NCBI RefSeq assembly: GCF_009689585.1 | Contig: NZ_AP018694.1 | Location: forward strand, 1,937,001 to 2,001,000 | From: Aquipluma nitroreducens | GTDB lineage: Bacteria > Bacteroidota > Bacteroidia > Bacteroidales > Prolixibacteraceae | DNA length: 64,000 bases | Reading direction: 5' to 3' | Shown: positions 42,910 to 53,415 of the stretch, piece by piece | Layout of the letters: every line of letters begins with the position of its first letter | Position numbering within the stretch: the stretch's first letter is position 1 | Notes under the pieces: model-generated | Database searches by the model: none | The model's input: the letters and a program-made list of their open reading frames with translations, nothing else | What the model was told of the DNA's origin: nothing | Position numbers and translations under genes: made by a program

Positions 42910-45705
42910 TTATTTTCGTTTCTGGTTTTCCAGTCTGTATTCAGGTTTTTCCTTCTGATCGTCCTGCATATCATCCACATCGTCAATCATGGGCGATTCT
43001 TTTACGGCCTTCCAATCGAATTTCTCATCTAAAGGAGTCAAAGCCTTCTTCGGATCGAAGATGCGGAGATCAACATCAACAGCATTGTACGGAGTGAAAT
43101 TGGGTTTTGCAGTAAAAAAATCGGCAAAATCGTTGGCCGCAGCATCGTATTGATTCAAATAGGGTAACCCAATCACATTCCAGAAAGTTTTGAAAATACT
43201 TCCAAAACTATAGTGAACAGACGATACATGGTTTCGCTTTACATATGGCGAAATAACCATTAGCACACTTCGATGCGCATCCACGTGATCAATCCCGTTT
43301 TGAGCATCATCTTCAGTAATGACAATGGCCATATTTTTCCAGAAAGGCGTGTGCGACAAATACTCCACAATCCGTCCAACAGCTAAGTCATTATCGGCCA
43401 TGTAACTCTCACGGAATGGGTAACCAGCTTCAGGCCGTTCACCAGCTCCATGATCGTTCGGAATGATCACTGTAATGATCGACGGCATTTCGGCTCCTGG
43501 TTTTATCCATTTCTCATCAAATTCATTGATAAACTGTGAAATCCTGAACTGATCGGGAATAGCAGTATTGTATGTTGGATAAGTTTTCGAAGTCCGGCTG
43601 AACATGGGCAGTGGTACCGGAAAATTCACGTAATGCTTAATTCCTGAATATTTAAATGAGTCGTCGTAAAACGCAGGTTCAAACATAGTCCCAAAACCAA
43701 AATTATAAAACTCCACCTTATTGCGCTCCAAATGTTCCCACATCGAACCAGCTTCGTTGTAATCCTCCGGATAAATAGCGCCGGCTGAGCCGTTCATCCC
43801 CAGACTACCCGGAGCTTTCGACTTTTCGTCGTACGATCTGTTGCCTCCATAACTTGCCGGAACGGTCGATTCAACCCATTCGTTTGGATAAGTGTTTACC
43901 AGCCAGCGGTGCCCATCGGCCGAAACATCTGAATCAACGTAAAAATTATCAGACATGGCAAATTCCGAAACCAGTTTCAGGTGATTTGGCATAACCGTCG
44001 AATTATCAACGAGTACAGATTTATTCTTATTCGTAAATGTGGCATGATGTCCATATCGAGCGATAGTTGGATCGCCCCTCCCCTTTTTCACCTGACCGAA
44101 AATCTCATCATATGTCCGGTTCTCCTTCGAGATAAAAACCAGGTATTTTATCGGCGATTCTTTTTCTCCTCCATAAACTGGAATGGGATTATTTGCCCTG
44201 TGCTTTTGAATCTTGTGATAGTTCTCAATCAGGTAATTGTTGCTAATTACTTCCTGAGTAAGTTTGTGAAGTTGTTTTTCGTCCGGAATATCCATTACCG
44301 AAACCGATCCTTTCATTAGATTCCCGATGTAACTGCCCTCTTTTCCTTCCTGAAATGTTTTGCCTCCATTGGGACCACTACCAAACCCCTTGGCATTACT
44401 TACTACCAGCGTTTTTCCATCAGGAGTAACTTCGAGTTTGGCCGGAAACCAACCGGATGGAATGTGCCCAACAACTTTCAGCGAAGGAATATCGACCACG
44501 CCAATGGCATTCACCCCCGATTCGGCTACAAAAAGTCGTTTCTGATCGGGTGAAACAGCCAGACCAAAAGGAATTACACCGCGAAATTGCTTGACCGACT
44601 CATGCAATTTAAGCGGAATTTCAGCAGCAATGGTGTCGTGCTCCATGTCGATGACCGAAATATTATCGTTGGTTCCGTTACTTGCAAACACGTAACGATC
44701 GGTCACCGCCAGCGAATTGGGACTCGAACCTCCTACCGCCGGAATGCCTTCGATCATTTCGCCAACCAAAGCGCCGGTCTTTATTTTAGCCTGAATTTCA
44801 GGGTTCAGCGGATCCTTAACCGCAAACGACCAAACGGAAAACGATTCAGGAACATTGGGATCGCCCAAACCCGGAATATCCAGCGAATTGATACGGGTTC
44901 CATTTTTCATTTCTTCAGAACCAAATCCAAACGCCGGGAAATCGAGCGCATTCTTATAATCTTTTTCAGCTTCAATGTTTCCTATTTTACTGTATTCGAA
45001 CATGCCGACATTGGCCACATACACTTTTTGTTGGTCGGGAGAAAGTATGATGCCAAACGGATACCGCCCTGATTTAGCGCTGGCGACAATCTTTTTCGAC
45101 TTCGTATCCACCACAATCATCCGGAAAAGCATCTGGTCAACTGCATATAAATAGCGGCCATCTTTACTTAGTTTCATATCGCCAATGTATCCATCCGGTG
45201 TTTTTTCCCCGTTTACTGCAACAGAGCAATCAACAGAATCGAGCTTTGCTCCGGTATCAACTGAAAATAGGTATATCTTATTTTCCTGTCCGCCAGCCAC
45301 ATAAACCGTTTTATTGTCCGGAGAAATAGCCAGACCCATAAAAACAGAAGCCAACACACCTTTGTCTGTTGACGGTCCGGGCGGAACCTGTAAAACGATT
45401 GGATTTTCCGATTTCAGATTTTTGATGATTGAAATAGAGATGGGTGAAGTGCCCGAATTTGCTGTAACAGCAACAGTTCCATCAGCGCTAAGTGCCAATC
45501 CGTATGGATGCGGCGCTACCTCAACCGATTTTCCGTAAGGAGTTAAATATCGTCCATTCGGAATTACTGTTCTTCCTGATTTATTGATCTTCGTGTACTG
45601 ACTTCCGGAAGGAGAGGAAACGACTTTCAGATTATTTGTCGGCTGAGCCTGTGTGAAATTCAGCACTAAACTAAAAAAGAGAACAAAATAGTATTTGACA
45701 GACAT
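42910..45705 (-). CDS. Bifunctional YncE-like propeller / phosphoesterase (931 aa)
   Basis: After a signal peptide (YYFVLFFSLVLNFTQA), residues about 40-470 are beta-propeller repeats of the YncE/lactonase kind (GLALSADGTVAVTANSG, PDNKTVYVAGGQENKIYLF, VSPDQKRLFVAESG). The C-terminal part is a phospholipase C/acid-phosphatase-type phosphoesterase (YLVFISKENRTYDEIFG, IITVIIPNDHGAGE, VITEDDAQNG). The protein is exported. It is a recognised architecture in Bacteroidota, but the physiological substrate is unknown. A stretch rich in Asp and Lys ends the protein (DDVDDMQDDQKEKPEYR). Confidence 0.85.
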   Translation of the reverse strand: MSVKYYFVLFFSLVLNFTQAQPTNNLKVVSSPSGSQYTKINKSGRTVIPNGRYLTPYGKSVEVAPHPYGLALSADGTVAVTANSGTSPISISIIKNLKSENPIVLQVPPGPSTDKGVLASVFMGLAISPDNKTVYVAGGQENKIYLFSVDTGAKLDSVDCSVAVNGEKTPDGYIGDMKLSKDGRYLYAVDQMLFRMIVVDTKSKKIVASAKSGRYPFGIILSPDQQKVYVANVGMFEYSKIGNIEAEKDYKNALDFPAFGFGSEEMKNGTRINSLDIPGLGDPNVPESFSVWSFAVKDPLNPEIQAKIKTGALVGEMIEGIPAVGGSSPNSLAVTDRYVFASNGTNDNISVIDMEHDTIAAEIPLKLHESVKQFRGVIPFGLAVSPDQKRLFVAESGVNAIGVVDIPSLKVVGHIPSGWFPAKLEVTPDGKTLVVSNAKGFGSGPNGGKTFQEGKEGSYIGNLMKGSVSVMDIPDEKQLHKLTQEVISNNYLIENYHKIQKHRANNPIPVYGGEKESPIKYLVFISKENRTYDEIFGQVKKGRGDPTIARYGHHATFTNKNKSVLVDNSTVMPNHLKLVSEFAMSDNFYVDSDVSADGHRWLVNTYPNEWVESTVPASYGGNRSYDEKSKAPGSLGMNGSAGAIYPEDYNEAGSMWEHLERNKVEFYNFGFGTMFEPAFYDDSFKYSGIKHYVNFPVPLPMFSRTSKTYPTYNTAIPDQFRISQFINEFDEKWIKPGAEMPSIITVIIPNDHGAGERPEAGYPFRESYMADNDLAVGRIVEYLSHTPFWKNMAIVITEDDAQNGIDHVDAHRSVLMVISPYVKRNHVSSVHYSFGSIFKTFWNVIGLPYLNQYDAAANDFADFFTAKPNFTPYNAVDVDLRIFDPKKALTPLDEKFDWKAVKESPMIDDVDDMQDDQKEKPEYRLENQKRK

Positions 45706-45896
45706 GGTTTCTGATTTTAAATGTGATGAAGATAATCGTTTATTATTATCAAAAAAAGGACAAACTACATCCGAAGATTAAGTCTTTATGAAACGAACCG
45801 AAGCAAAATACACTAAAAAATGTTAATGATTTGTTTAATACAGATTAAGCTTCGTAAAAAGCAGTATTTTCGTAGCAAAATCATAAAACAGCAAGC

Positions 45897-46634
45897 GTGC
45901 ATCACAATCTGGTTTTAATTCCAACTTATAACGAAAAGGAGAATGTCGAACGAATGATTCGAAAGGTTTTTTCCTTGAAAACTCTTTTTGAAATTTTAAT
46001 TATCGACGATAATTCGCCAGACGGAACTGCTGCCATTGTTGAGCGATTAATGCCTGAATTCCCGGACAAGCTTCACATTCTGAAAAGAGCTGGTAAAGAG
46101 GGACTGGGTAAAGCCTACCTTGCTGGATTTCACTGGGCATTGGAACGGCCATACGATTATATTTTTGAAATGGATTGCGATTTCTCGCACAATCCGAAGG
46201 ATCTTGAAAGATTATATGCCGAATGTGTCGGGCACCAGGCAAGTCTGGCTATCGGATCGCGATACATAACAGGTATCAATGTTGTAAACTGGCCATTGGG
46301 AAGGGTACTGATGTCGTATATGGCTTCGGTTTACGTCCGTTCCATTACCCGAATGAAAATTATGGACACTACTGCCGGATTCAAATGCTACCACCGCAAA
46401 GTACTGGAAACCATTGATTTTGATAACATTCGGCTAAAAGGCTATGGATTTCAGATTGAAATGAAATTTAAAACCTGGAAGCATGGATTTAAAATTGTTG
46501 AAGTCCCCATCATCTTTAAAGACCGGACACAAGGAGCGTCAAAAATGAGTGGTGGCATTTTCAACGAAGCACTTTGGGGCGTATTAAAAATGAAAATCAG
46601 AAGCTGGTTTACCCACTATGAAAAAATGGATTAA
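45897..46634 (+). CDS. Polyprenol monophosphomannose synthase-like glycosyltransferase
   Basis: This GT2-family enzyme (DPM1 type) has VLIPTYNEKENV, LIIDDNSPDGTA, and the DxD-like EMDCDFSHNP, followed by DTTAGFKCYHR and a basic RSWF tail. It probably uses GDP-mannose, supplied by the ManC-like enzyme at 30.1 kb, to make polyprenyl-phosphate mannose for O-mannosylation or glycan assembly. The start codon is GTG at 45897. It has no transmembrane segment, so it attaches peripherally to the inner membrane. A terminator follows. Confidence 0.87.
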   Translation: MHHNLVLIPTYNEKENVERMIRKVFSLKTLFEILIIDDNSPDGTAAIVERLMPEFPDKLHILKRAGKEGLGKAYLAGFHWALERPYDYIFEMDCDFSHNPKDLERLYAECVGHQASLAIGSRYITGINVVNWPLGRVLMSYMASVYVRSITRMKIMDTTAGFKCYHRKVLETIDFDNIRLKGYGFQIEMKFKTWKHGFKIVEVPIIFKDRTQGASKMSGGIFNEALWGVLKMKIRSWFTHYEKMD

Positions 46635-46661
46635 CCCAGACAAGAAAAATAAGCTAATTTT

Positions 46662-46685
46662 AAGACCGCAACCGCGGTCTTTTTG
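46662..46685 (+). terminator. Terminator after the polyprenol-phosphate mannosyltransferase gene
   Basis: AAGACCGC, loop AACC, GCGGTCTT is a perfect 8-bp stem followed by TTTTG. Confidence 0.7.
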
Positions 46686-46698
46686 TTTATATATTCAG

Positions 46699-46706
46699 TA
46701 AATTTG
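46699..46706 (+). promoter_or_regulatory. Promoter (-7 box) of the dihydroorotase gene
   Basis: TAAATTTG matches TAnnTTTG exactly, 32 bp before the start codon. The -33 box is unclear. Confidence 0.4.
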
Positions 46707-46738
46707 ATTGTATTGCACCGAATAAGAAAAACCCAAAT

Positions 46739-48082
46739 ATGAAGACACTCATTAAAAATGCCAGAATCATCAACGAAGGACAGATTTTCGACGGAGCTGT
46801 TCTGATTGATGGAGAGCTTATTTCCAGGATCTTTCACAATAACGACATAGCGGAACAACTGATAAAAGGCGCTGCTGTTATTGATGTAGCAGGTCAATAC
46901 CTGATTCCGGGAGCAATTGATGATCAGGTTCACTTTCGCGAACCCGGACTGACTCATAAAGGCGAAATTGCTACCGAATCAAGAGCTGCCGTTGCCGGAG
47001 GTGTAACGTCTTTCATGGAAATGCCCAACACCAATCCACAGGCAGTAACCCAGGAAATACTTGAAGAAAAATATAAGCGTGCAGCTGAAGTTTCAGCAGC
47101 AAACTATTCATTTTACATGGGTGCTACCAACGATAATCTGGACGAAGTGCTAAAAACCGATGGTTCCAAAGTTTGCGGAATCAAAATTTTCATGGGCTCT
47201 TCAACAGGAAATATGCTTGTTGACAATGAAGAGGTTCTTTCTGAAATATTCAGGAATACCAAATTGCTGGTTGCTACCCATTGCGAAGACGAACCAACAA
47301 TTATCCGGAATACAGCACTCTATCGCGAAAAATACGGAGAATTTGTTCCGATTTCAGCGCATCCTAAAATACGAAGTGCCGAGGCTTGTTTTAAATCGTC
47401 GGCAAAAGCAGTTGAACTCGCGACCAAATTCGGAACACGCCTTCATGTTTTGCACCTTTCAACTGCTGAGGAAATGAAACTTTTTAGCTCAGGAAAGGTC
47501 GCCGACAAACACATTACAGCCGAAGTTTGCGTGCATCATTTGTGGTTCGACGAACACGACTACATTTCAAAAGGAAACCTGATTAAGTGGAATCCGGCAA
47601 TCAAGTCGGCTGCTGATAAAGCTGCCCTTTGGGAAGCGCTGCTTACCGACAAAATTGATGTTATAGCTACCGATCATGCGCCGCACACCCTTCAGGAAAA
47701 AGAACATTCATACTTTAAGGCGCCATCGGGCGGGCCACTTGTTCAGCACTCATTGACTGCAATGCTCGAAATGAGCCGAAAAGGGTTCATTCCCCTAGAA
47801 CGAGTGATTGAAAAAATGTGTCATGCTCCTGCCGATTTGTTCCGGATTGATCGTCGGGGATATATTCGCGAAGGATATTATGCCGATCTGGTTCTGGTTG
47901 ATCCTAACCAATCGTGGATCGTTTCGCCAGAAAATATCCTCTATAAATGCGGTTGGTCACCATTCGAAGGTCAAGAATTTTCTCATCAGGTTACAGCAAC
48001 ATTTGTCAATGGCAACCTGATTTACGCCAATGGCGACATTATTTCGGGAATACAAGGGAAAAGGCTAATGTTCAGCCGATAA
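46739..48082 (+). CDS. pyrC: Dihydroorotase (class I-like)
   Basis: This amidohydrolase cyclises carbamoyl aspartate in pyrimidine synthesis. Visible motifs are DDQVHFREPG, GVTSFMEMPNTNP, GIKIFMGSSTG (carboxylated Lys region), ATHCEDE, LHLSTAEE and ATDHAPH. In the first metal motif the usual H-x-H is Q-x-H (DQVHFR), a substitution I recall from other Bacteroidota enzymes. The length (447 aa) fits the family. The substrate-binding NTNP/EMPN segment is intact. It is a single-gene unit. Confidence 0.88.
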   Translation: MKTLIKNARIINEGQIFDGAVLIDGELISRIFHNNDIAEQLIKGAAVIDVAGQYLIPGAIDDQVHFREPGLTHKGEIATESRAAVAGGVTSFMEMPNTNPQAVTQEILEEKYKRAAEVSAANYSFYMGATNDNLDEVLKTDGSKVCGIKIFMGSSTGNMLVDNEEVLSEIFRNTKLLVATHCEDEPTIIRNTALYREKYGEFVPISAHPKIRSAEACFKSSAKAVELATKFGTRLHVLHLSTAEEMKLFSSGKVADKHITAEVCVHHLWFDEHDYISKGNLIKWNPAIKSAADKAALWEALLTDKIDVIATDHAPHTLQEKEHSYFKAPSGGPLVQHSLTAMLEMSRKGFIPLERVIEKMCHAPADLFRIDRRGYIREGYYADLVLVDPNQSWIVSPENILYKCGWSPFEGQEFSHQVTATFVNGNLIYANGDIISGIQGKRLMFSR

Positions 48083-48095
48083 TAAACTTTATACA

Positions 48096-48131
48096 AAAAA
48101 ATTGAGGCTGCCTAAACAAGGCAGCCTCAAT
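48096..48131 (-). terminator. Terminator of the SusC/SusD operon
   Basis: ATTGAGGCTGCCT (48101-48113), loop AAACA, AGGCAGCCTCAAT (48119-48131) is a perfect 13-bp stem. The minus strand continues into T6, just 3' of the SusD stop. It may also stop dihydroorotase transcripts from the other side. Confidence 0.8.
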
Positions 48132-48155
48132 TGTATTCTCATAGTATTGTTTCAA

Positions 48156-49634
48156 TTATTTAACACCAGTGCGGGTATCCCACCACAACTGTTTTCCCCA
48201 GCAATAATCTACTATCCCCTGAGATGCTACCGCTAAATCAAGCTGAGCTTTATTATAAAGGTACTGGTTTTGCGGATAAGGTAAACGGAATGGTTGATCA
48301 GTATGAGTAGTTCCGTATATCGAACGAAGTGATACATAATTGGTTGTAGGAACCCCTGTTCTGCGATACAAACACCATGCTTCGTGGTTTTCTTTAAACA
48401 AGGCAACCCACTGTTCCCACCATATTCTGGCTTTTGTGTTATCCCATTTCCCTTTTCCGGCCAAATAAGCATCGGTTAGGTCATTTGAGATGTTATTGCT
48501 AGCCATTGACAAGCGAACTGCCTTGTCATAAGCATCTGCAGCAGTAATGCCCACATTGTAACCCAACATCGCAGCTTCAGCTTTGATAAAGAATGTTTCA
48601 CATGATTTATAGTATGGTGTGAATCCAGAAGGATTATCGCGATATATCGCACCAATTCGCGAAATGGTATTGAGCTGAGGTTGTGCAGCGGCTCCATTTT
48701 GAAATCCGCGATAAGTATCATCTTTGGTTGCTGGTTTGGCAATAGCCGAAATACGTGGATCGTTCGTATCTAGAAGATGATTGATGAAAATGTCAGACAA
48801 TCCATGATCATCCCGGGTACGTTTGTTGTCGTACCAAGGTTCGAAATAGGGAGAAGAACCTTGCCAAAAGAAATAAGCATTATCATCGTTGGTCTCAATT
48901 AACGGGTATTTGGTAGGGTTGCCACAGATCTCTTCGATGGTTTGTTTGGCCAAAGCAGGGGCAACAGCTGAGATGCGCATTGCAGCACGCAGCCTGATTG
49001 AGTTACAAAATTTCTGCCATTTAGCAACACTGCCACTAAAGAGAAAGTCTCCGGCTCCGATTTTATCAGTACCACCACCGACAGCCATTTCATCGGCAAT
49101 TGTCTTCATATTGGCCAAAACATCCGTATAGATATCTTTCTGATTGTCGTATTTCGAGAGTAAAATTCCTCCTTTGCTGGTTTCCCCCCTCAAAGCTTCA
49201 GAATAAGGAATATCGCCCCATGAATCTAACGCGTAAAACCATAAGTAATTTTTCCAGATCCTGGCTGCCCAACGAATGTTTTTATTTCCATCGGCCGCAG
49301 CTTCAGTGTTTTCAAGCAGCGTATTCAATTGTGTATTTCCCCAATAACAGTTATTCCAGCGATTCCCGTATGTATTATTGCTAGGAATAAGGCCACTCAA
49401 ATCGTCGAGATATTGAATTTTTACAATGTACCCTGCAAAGGTACCGTAACCATCCATGTCGCCACCCTGCTGAGTGGTGGTCGTACGCAATACATCTCCA
49501 AGTATATTCGTTGCTGGCACCGTAGAAAGCGCATCCGGATCAGTATTGATCTCATCAAAGGTTTTTGTACACCCTGTTATTAATGTAGCAGTTAGAAGCG
49601 AAAGGCTCAGCCACTTAATTATATTTATTTTCAT
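48156..49634 (-). CDS. SusD/RagB-like outer-membrane lipoprotein
   Basis: The signal peptide ends in lipobox LITGC (about residues 18-22). The mature part has the SusD fold with TPR-like helices: WGDIPYSEAL, KADIYTDVL-type helix (YDNQKDIYTDVLANM), and the terminal WWDTRTGVK. It is the surface lid that captures substrate for the SusC transporter encoded 19 bp upstream on the same strand. It resembles the SusD_RagB_2 group, which often handles peptides or non-starch glycans; the substrate is unknown. The 492-aa length is normal. Confidence 0.9.
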   Translation of the reverse strand: MKINIIKWLSLSLLTATLITGCTKTFDEINTDPDALSTVPATNILGDVLRTTTTQQGGDMDGYGTFAGYIVKIQYLDDLSGLIPSNNTYGNRWNNCYWGNTQLNTLLENTEAAADGNKNIRWAARIWKNYLWFYALDSWGDIPYSEALRGETSKGGILLSKYDNQKDIYTDVLANMKTIADEMAVGGGTDKIGAGDFLFSGSVAKWQKFCNSIRLRAAMRISAVAPALAKQTIEEICGNPTKYPLIETNDDNAYFFWQGSSPYFEPWYDNKRTRDDHGLSDIFINHLLDTNDPRISAIAKPATKDDTYRGFQNGAAAQPQLNTISRIGAIYRDNPSGFTPYYKSCETFFIKAEAAMLGYNVGITAADAYDKAVRLSMASNNISNDLTDAYLAGKGKWDNTKARIWWEQWVALFKENHEAWCLYRRTGVPTTNYVSLRSIYGTTHTDQPFRLPYPQNQYLYNKAQLDLAVASQGIVDYCWGKQLWWDTRTGVK

Positions 49635-49653
49635 ATTTATATCTCCTCGTTTA

Positions 49654-52600
49654 TTAGAAAGTAAGATTTAATTTAAGACCAAAACTGCGGGAAGCCGGAA
49701 CCGATGCCTGCTCGAAACCAACTCCACGAGTATCACTGGAAACACCACCAGCTTCAGGATCAAGACGCAAGGTGTTTGATTTGTCTACCCATAACAACGC
49801 TAAGTTTGAACCAATCACAGAAACGGTAGCGTTACTAACGTATTTAATTTTTGAAAGCAGTGATTTAGGAACATTGTAAGAAACATTTATTTCACGCAGT
49901 TTCAGGAAAGAACCATCAAATATATACATTTCGGCTACGCCGCCACTTTCAAACCAAGTTTGTGCGTCGGTTTCGATAGTATTGGTTACCCAGTTTCCGC
50001 TGGCGTCTTTCATCACAAATCGTTCGTTTGTCATCACATCTTTTCCTGCAACAATAGCGTGTTCACGAACACCATTTTTTACTGTTTCGGCTGCAGTTCC
50101 TGCTGCATAACTGTGGCTCATCGACTGTGACCAGATATCACCGCCAATTCGAAGATCAAGAAAAACCCCTAAAGAAAAATTCTTGAAAGTAAAGTCGTTT
50201 CTCCAACCAGCTAAGTAATCAGGGGCAGCATAACCTATTTTTTTGCTCGACTCAGTTGAAATCAATCCGCTGCTGTTGACTTTTATTGCGCCATCTTCAG
50301 TACGTGCATATCCGGTACCTACAAGCACACCCCAAGGTTCACCAGCAATAGCCTGATTCGCAATACCCCAGGTCCAACCCAATTGGTACGATTTTAAGGC
50401 AGGGAAAGCGGGAGCCAATTCCAATACTTTACTCCTGTCTCTGGAATAATTCAGAGTACTCGTCCAGTTCAGACCTTCTTTTCTACGAATGACGTCGGCA
50501 CGTAACTGTACTTCGATCCCCTTAGACACAATTTTACCGGCATTTAACGTCATTGCTGAAAATCCTACCACATTGGAGGTAGAAACATTCATAATCTGAT
50601 CTTCGGTTTTCTTGTTGTAATAAGCCACATCAGCGTGTAAGCGATCATCAAAGAATCCTGCTTCGACTCCAACTTCCCAGGTTTTAACGCTTTCGGGGCG
50701 TAATCCTTCGTTGGGGTAAGTATAACTCTTATACATCTGAGCAACTCCTTTGAAAGAACTGCTTTCGGAATAATAGTATGCGCGATTACGATAAGCAGTG
50801 GTTGCCGAGCCAATTTGAGCCCATCCTCCACGTAGCTTCAGGAACGATAAAACATCGTTCTTTAATCCCTTAAATGATTCGGTTGGTAACCAACTTAAAC
50901 TGGCAGAAGGATAGAAGAAAGAATCGTTAATTGTTGAGCTCCAGTCGTTACGGGCGCTCATGTCAAGGTAAAGCTGGTGTTTCCAACCAAAAGAACCGGT
51001 TGAATATACAGAGTTTGACCGTGTATGACTGTGATCCATCTCCCCGATTGGTGTCCCAGACATGTTCGACAAAGTATAAACACCAGGAACAGTCAAGGCA
51101 TTGGCTCCTGACCTGTCGTATTCATAAACAACGTTACGATAGTTTGCACCAGCAACCAAAGAAACGTTGAAATCGCCATATACTTGATTAAAAGAGGCAA
51201 TAAAATCCATATTCAATTCCGAATTCTTATAAGTACGTTGGTCAAATCCTCCTTCAGGATAATCGCCATGATCAAAATAATGACGTTCAAAAGACTTCAT
51301 ACTATAAGTATCAAAACCTAAACGACCTTCGAATTTCAGGCTTTTGATCGGTTGAAAGAATAGCGATGATTTAGCAAAAAGGCGATCTCGCAAGAGGCTA
51401 TTGGTATTTTTATATACATTAAAATATGGATTCATATGATAATTCGTGTTCCAGTTATAGTAAGTATACTCACCAGCAGCATCTTTTTCATCCCAGTTGG
51501 CTTTCAGAGTATTCATGTTAATCTGGCGTCCCGACCATACCAATAAACCGTTAATAGGGTTATTACTTCCATATCCCTGACCGAGCAAGTTATCACTTTC
51601 TGTACGTGTATAATTTGCACTCATGTCAATAGTAAAATAATCGTTCAATTTCATGTCGGTATTAAATTGTCCACTATACCGTCTCTGGTCAGTATTTGGT
51701 ACTGTTCCTGTTTGATTCCGGTACGATAGCGAAGCACGTGTATTGCTCTTAGCTGACTGTGACTGAACAGATATGGTATGATTTTGCGAATAACCTGTTT
51801 GAAAAAAGTCTTTCACATTGTTTGGTCTCGATACCCAATCAGTTGCCTGACGCACGCCATTAACTACAGGGCTATCATACTGAGGAAGCTTAAGTCCCAC
51901 ATCCAGGCGAGGTCCCCATGATTCATCGTAAAAATCATTTACTCCGTTCGATCCATCAACCCACGAAAAAGCATTTTCCTGAGCAAAATCCTGATAAGAT
52001 AACGTACCTCCGTCGGCTTTCCAATGCGATTCATCACCACCATAGCCTTGACCATATGAATTTTGCAATTTAGGCAAAGTCGATACACGATCAACAGTAA
52101 TATCACCGTCATAAGAAACCGTTACACCCTCTTTTCCTTTACCTGATTTGGTTGTAATCAAAATTACACCTTTACCTGCTAACATCCCATAGATTGCAGC
52201 GGATCCACCTTTCAGAACAGTTACCGATTCAATATCCTGAGGGTTAATGTCGTTTAGTCCCGAACCATAGTCAACACCGTTATAAGTATTATCTCCGGAG
52301 CGGTTTGAACTGTTAGAAATAGGGACACCGTCAACAACAATCAAAGGCTGTTGATCAGCGCTAAATGACGAATTACCACGGATTGAAATGCGGGAAGAAG
52401 CGCCAACGGCACCCCCAAACTGGTTAACCTGCACCCCAGCCACTTTCCCTGTCAGAGAACTTGTCAGGTTCATTTGACCGCCTTTAGTGATAGCTTCCGA
52501 TTTTACATTGGTAACACTATATCCAAGCGATTTTTGCTCGCGAGAAATACCTAACCCGGTAACGACAACTTCATCAACCGAAATGCTTTCAGAAGCCATC

Positions 52601-52881
52601 TTAACATTAATTTTTGTTTGGTTGCCAATAGCGACCTCCTGAGATTTCATACCAACAAAACTAAAAACAAGAGCTTTGGCATCTTGAGGAACTTTAAGTC
52701 CGAACACACCATTCATATCGGTGATGGTTCCTAATGTTGTTCCTTTTACTGAAACCGATACTCCAGGAATAGCACCTCCATCATCGGCAGAGGTTACCGA
52801 GCCTGAGAGCTCCTTGGTTTGAGCCATGAGGACCTGCAAACCAATTGCAAAGAATGCAAACAATAACACGATTTTTTTCAT
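49654..52881 (-). CDS. SusC/RagA-like TonB-linked outer-membrane transporter
   Basis: The 1,075-aa protein has a signal peptide (IVLLFAFFAIGLQVLMAQT). A carboxypeptidase-like domain (ELSGSVTSADDGGAIPGVSV), the SusC-specific TonB-plug (DEVVVTGLGISREQKSLGYS, LTSSLTGKVAGVQVNQFGG) and a 22-strand barrel follow. It forms the TonB-driven channel under the SusD lid. It is the first gene of a two-gene operon. No glycoside hydrolase, sigma or anti-sigma gene is adjacent, so substrate class cannot be assigned. Confidence 0.95.
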   Translation of the reverse strand: MKKIVLLFAFFAIGLQVLMAQTKELSGSVTSADDGGAIPGVSVSVKGTTLGTITDMNGVFGLKVPQDAKALVFSFVGMKSQEVAIGNQTKINVKMASESISVDEVVVTGLGISREQKSLGYSVTNVKSEAITKGGQMNLTSSLTGKVAGVQVNQFGGAVGASSRISIRGNSSFSADQQPLIVVDGVPISNSSNRSGDNTYNGVDYGSGLNDINPQDIESVTVLKGGSAAIYGMLAGKGVILITTKSGKGKEGVTVSYDGDITVDRVSTLPKLQNSYGQGYGGDESHWKADGGTLSYQDFAQENAFSWVDGSNGVNDFYDESWGPRLDVGLKLPQYDSPVVNGVRQATDWVSRPNNVKDFFQTGYSQNHTISVQSQSAKSNTRASLSYRNQTGTVPNTDQRRYSGQFNTDMKLNDYFTIDMSANYTRTESDNLLGQGYGSNNPINGLLVWSGRQINMNTLKANWDEKDAAGEYTYYNWNTNYHMNPYFNVYKNTNSLLRDRLFAKSSLFFQPIKSLKFEGRLGFDTYSMKSFERHYFDHGDYPEGGFDQRTYKNSELNMDFIASFNQVYGDFNVSLVAGANYRNVVYEYDRSGANALTVPGVYTLSNMSGTPIGEMDHSHTRSNSVYSTGSFGWKHQLYLDMSARNDWSSTINDSFFYPSASLSWLPTESFKGLKNDVLSFLKLRGGWAQIGSATTAYRNRAYYYSESSSFKGVAQMYKSYTYPNEGLRPESVKTWEVGVEAGFFDDRLHADVAYYNKKTEDQIMNVSTSNVVGFSAMTLNAGKIVSKGIEVQLRADVIRRKEGLNWTSTLNYSRDRSKVLELAPAFPALKSYQLGWTWGIANQAIAGEPWGVLVGTGYARTEDGAIKVNSSGLISTESSKKIGYAAPDYLAGWRNDFTFKNFSLGVFLDLRIGGDIWSQSMSHSYAAGTAAETVKNGVREHAIVAGKDVMTNERFVMKDASGNWVTNTIETDAQTWFESGGVAEMYIFDGSFLKLREINVSYNVPKSLLSKIKYVSNATVSVIGSNLALLWVDKSNTLRLDPEAGGVSSDTRGVGFEQASVPASRSFGLKLNLTF

Positions 52882-53415
52882 AGAAAATTATTTTAAATTA
52901 AACAGTTTCGATTAAAAATACTTTGCTACTAAGCCATTATTTGAAAGATTCATTAATTAACCGATAATATAAGCGAGCCTTATGGCCACTAAACTAAAAA
53001 AATAGTAAAAATTTGATCTTACTATCATTTAAACTCAATTTATGTTGTTAAGCAAATAAATCAATTGATCGCAAATCATCCAAAGAAAAAGCACCAAAAT
53101 AATGAGGATTCATTTAAACGTAACTCATTCACATTTTCAAAGAAAGCTATATTAATTTTTTGAAAAGATGAACTTTGTCATAATGCAAACACTTTTGTGA
53201 TCAATTTACCAGAATAAGCAGTAAAAAGTATCAAAGTGCTACTTTGATGAGATATTTGAATAAACTTGCAGCGCTAAAAATTATTCAACACTAGATTTAT
53301 GGAGGTGGTTCAAATGCTATTTAATTAAACTAACTAATTTAATATCAAACTTATAAATTCAATTACAAACTACATTTTCTGTTGCCCGCCTCCTGCTTAT
53401 TCAAACAATTCTACG
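52882..53415. other. Large AT-rich intergenic region upstream of susC
   Basis: 534 bp hold no gene. An 8-bp perfect inverted repeat ATCAAAGT-GCT-ACTTTGAT lies at 53230-53248, a possible operator. The region probably includes the SusC promoter, which I could not place confidently. Confidence 0.4.

Noticed and set aside
44587-45072. A 161-codon plus-strand frame inside the YncE/phosphatase gene.
   Set aside because: Antisense shadow; no independent start signal or motif.
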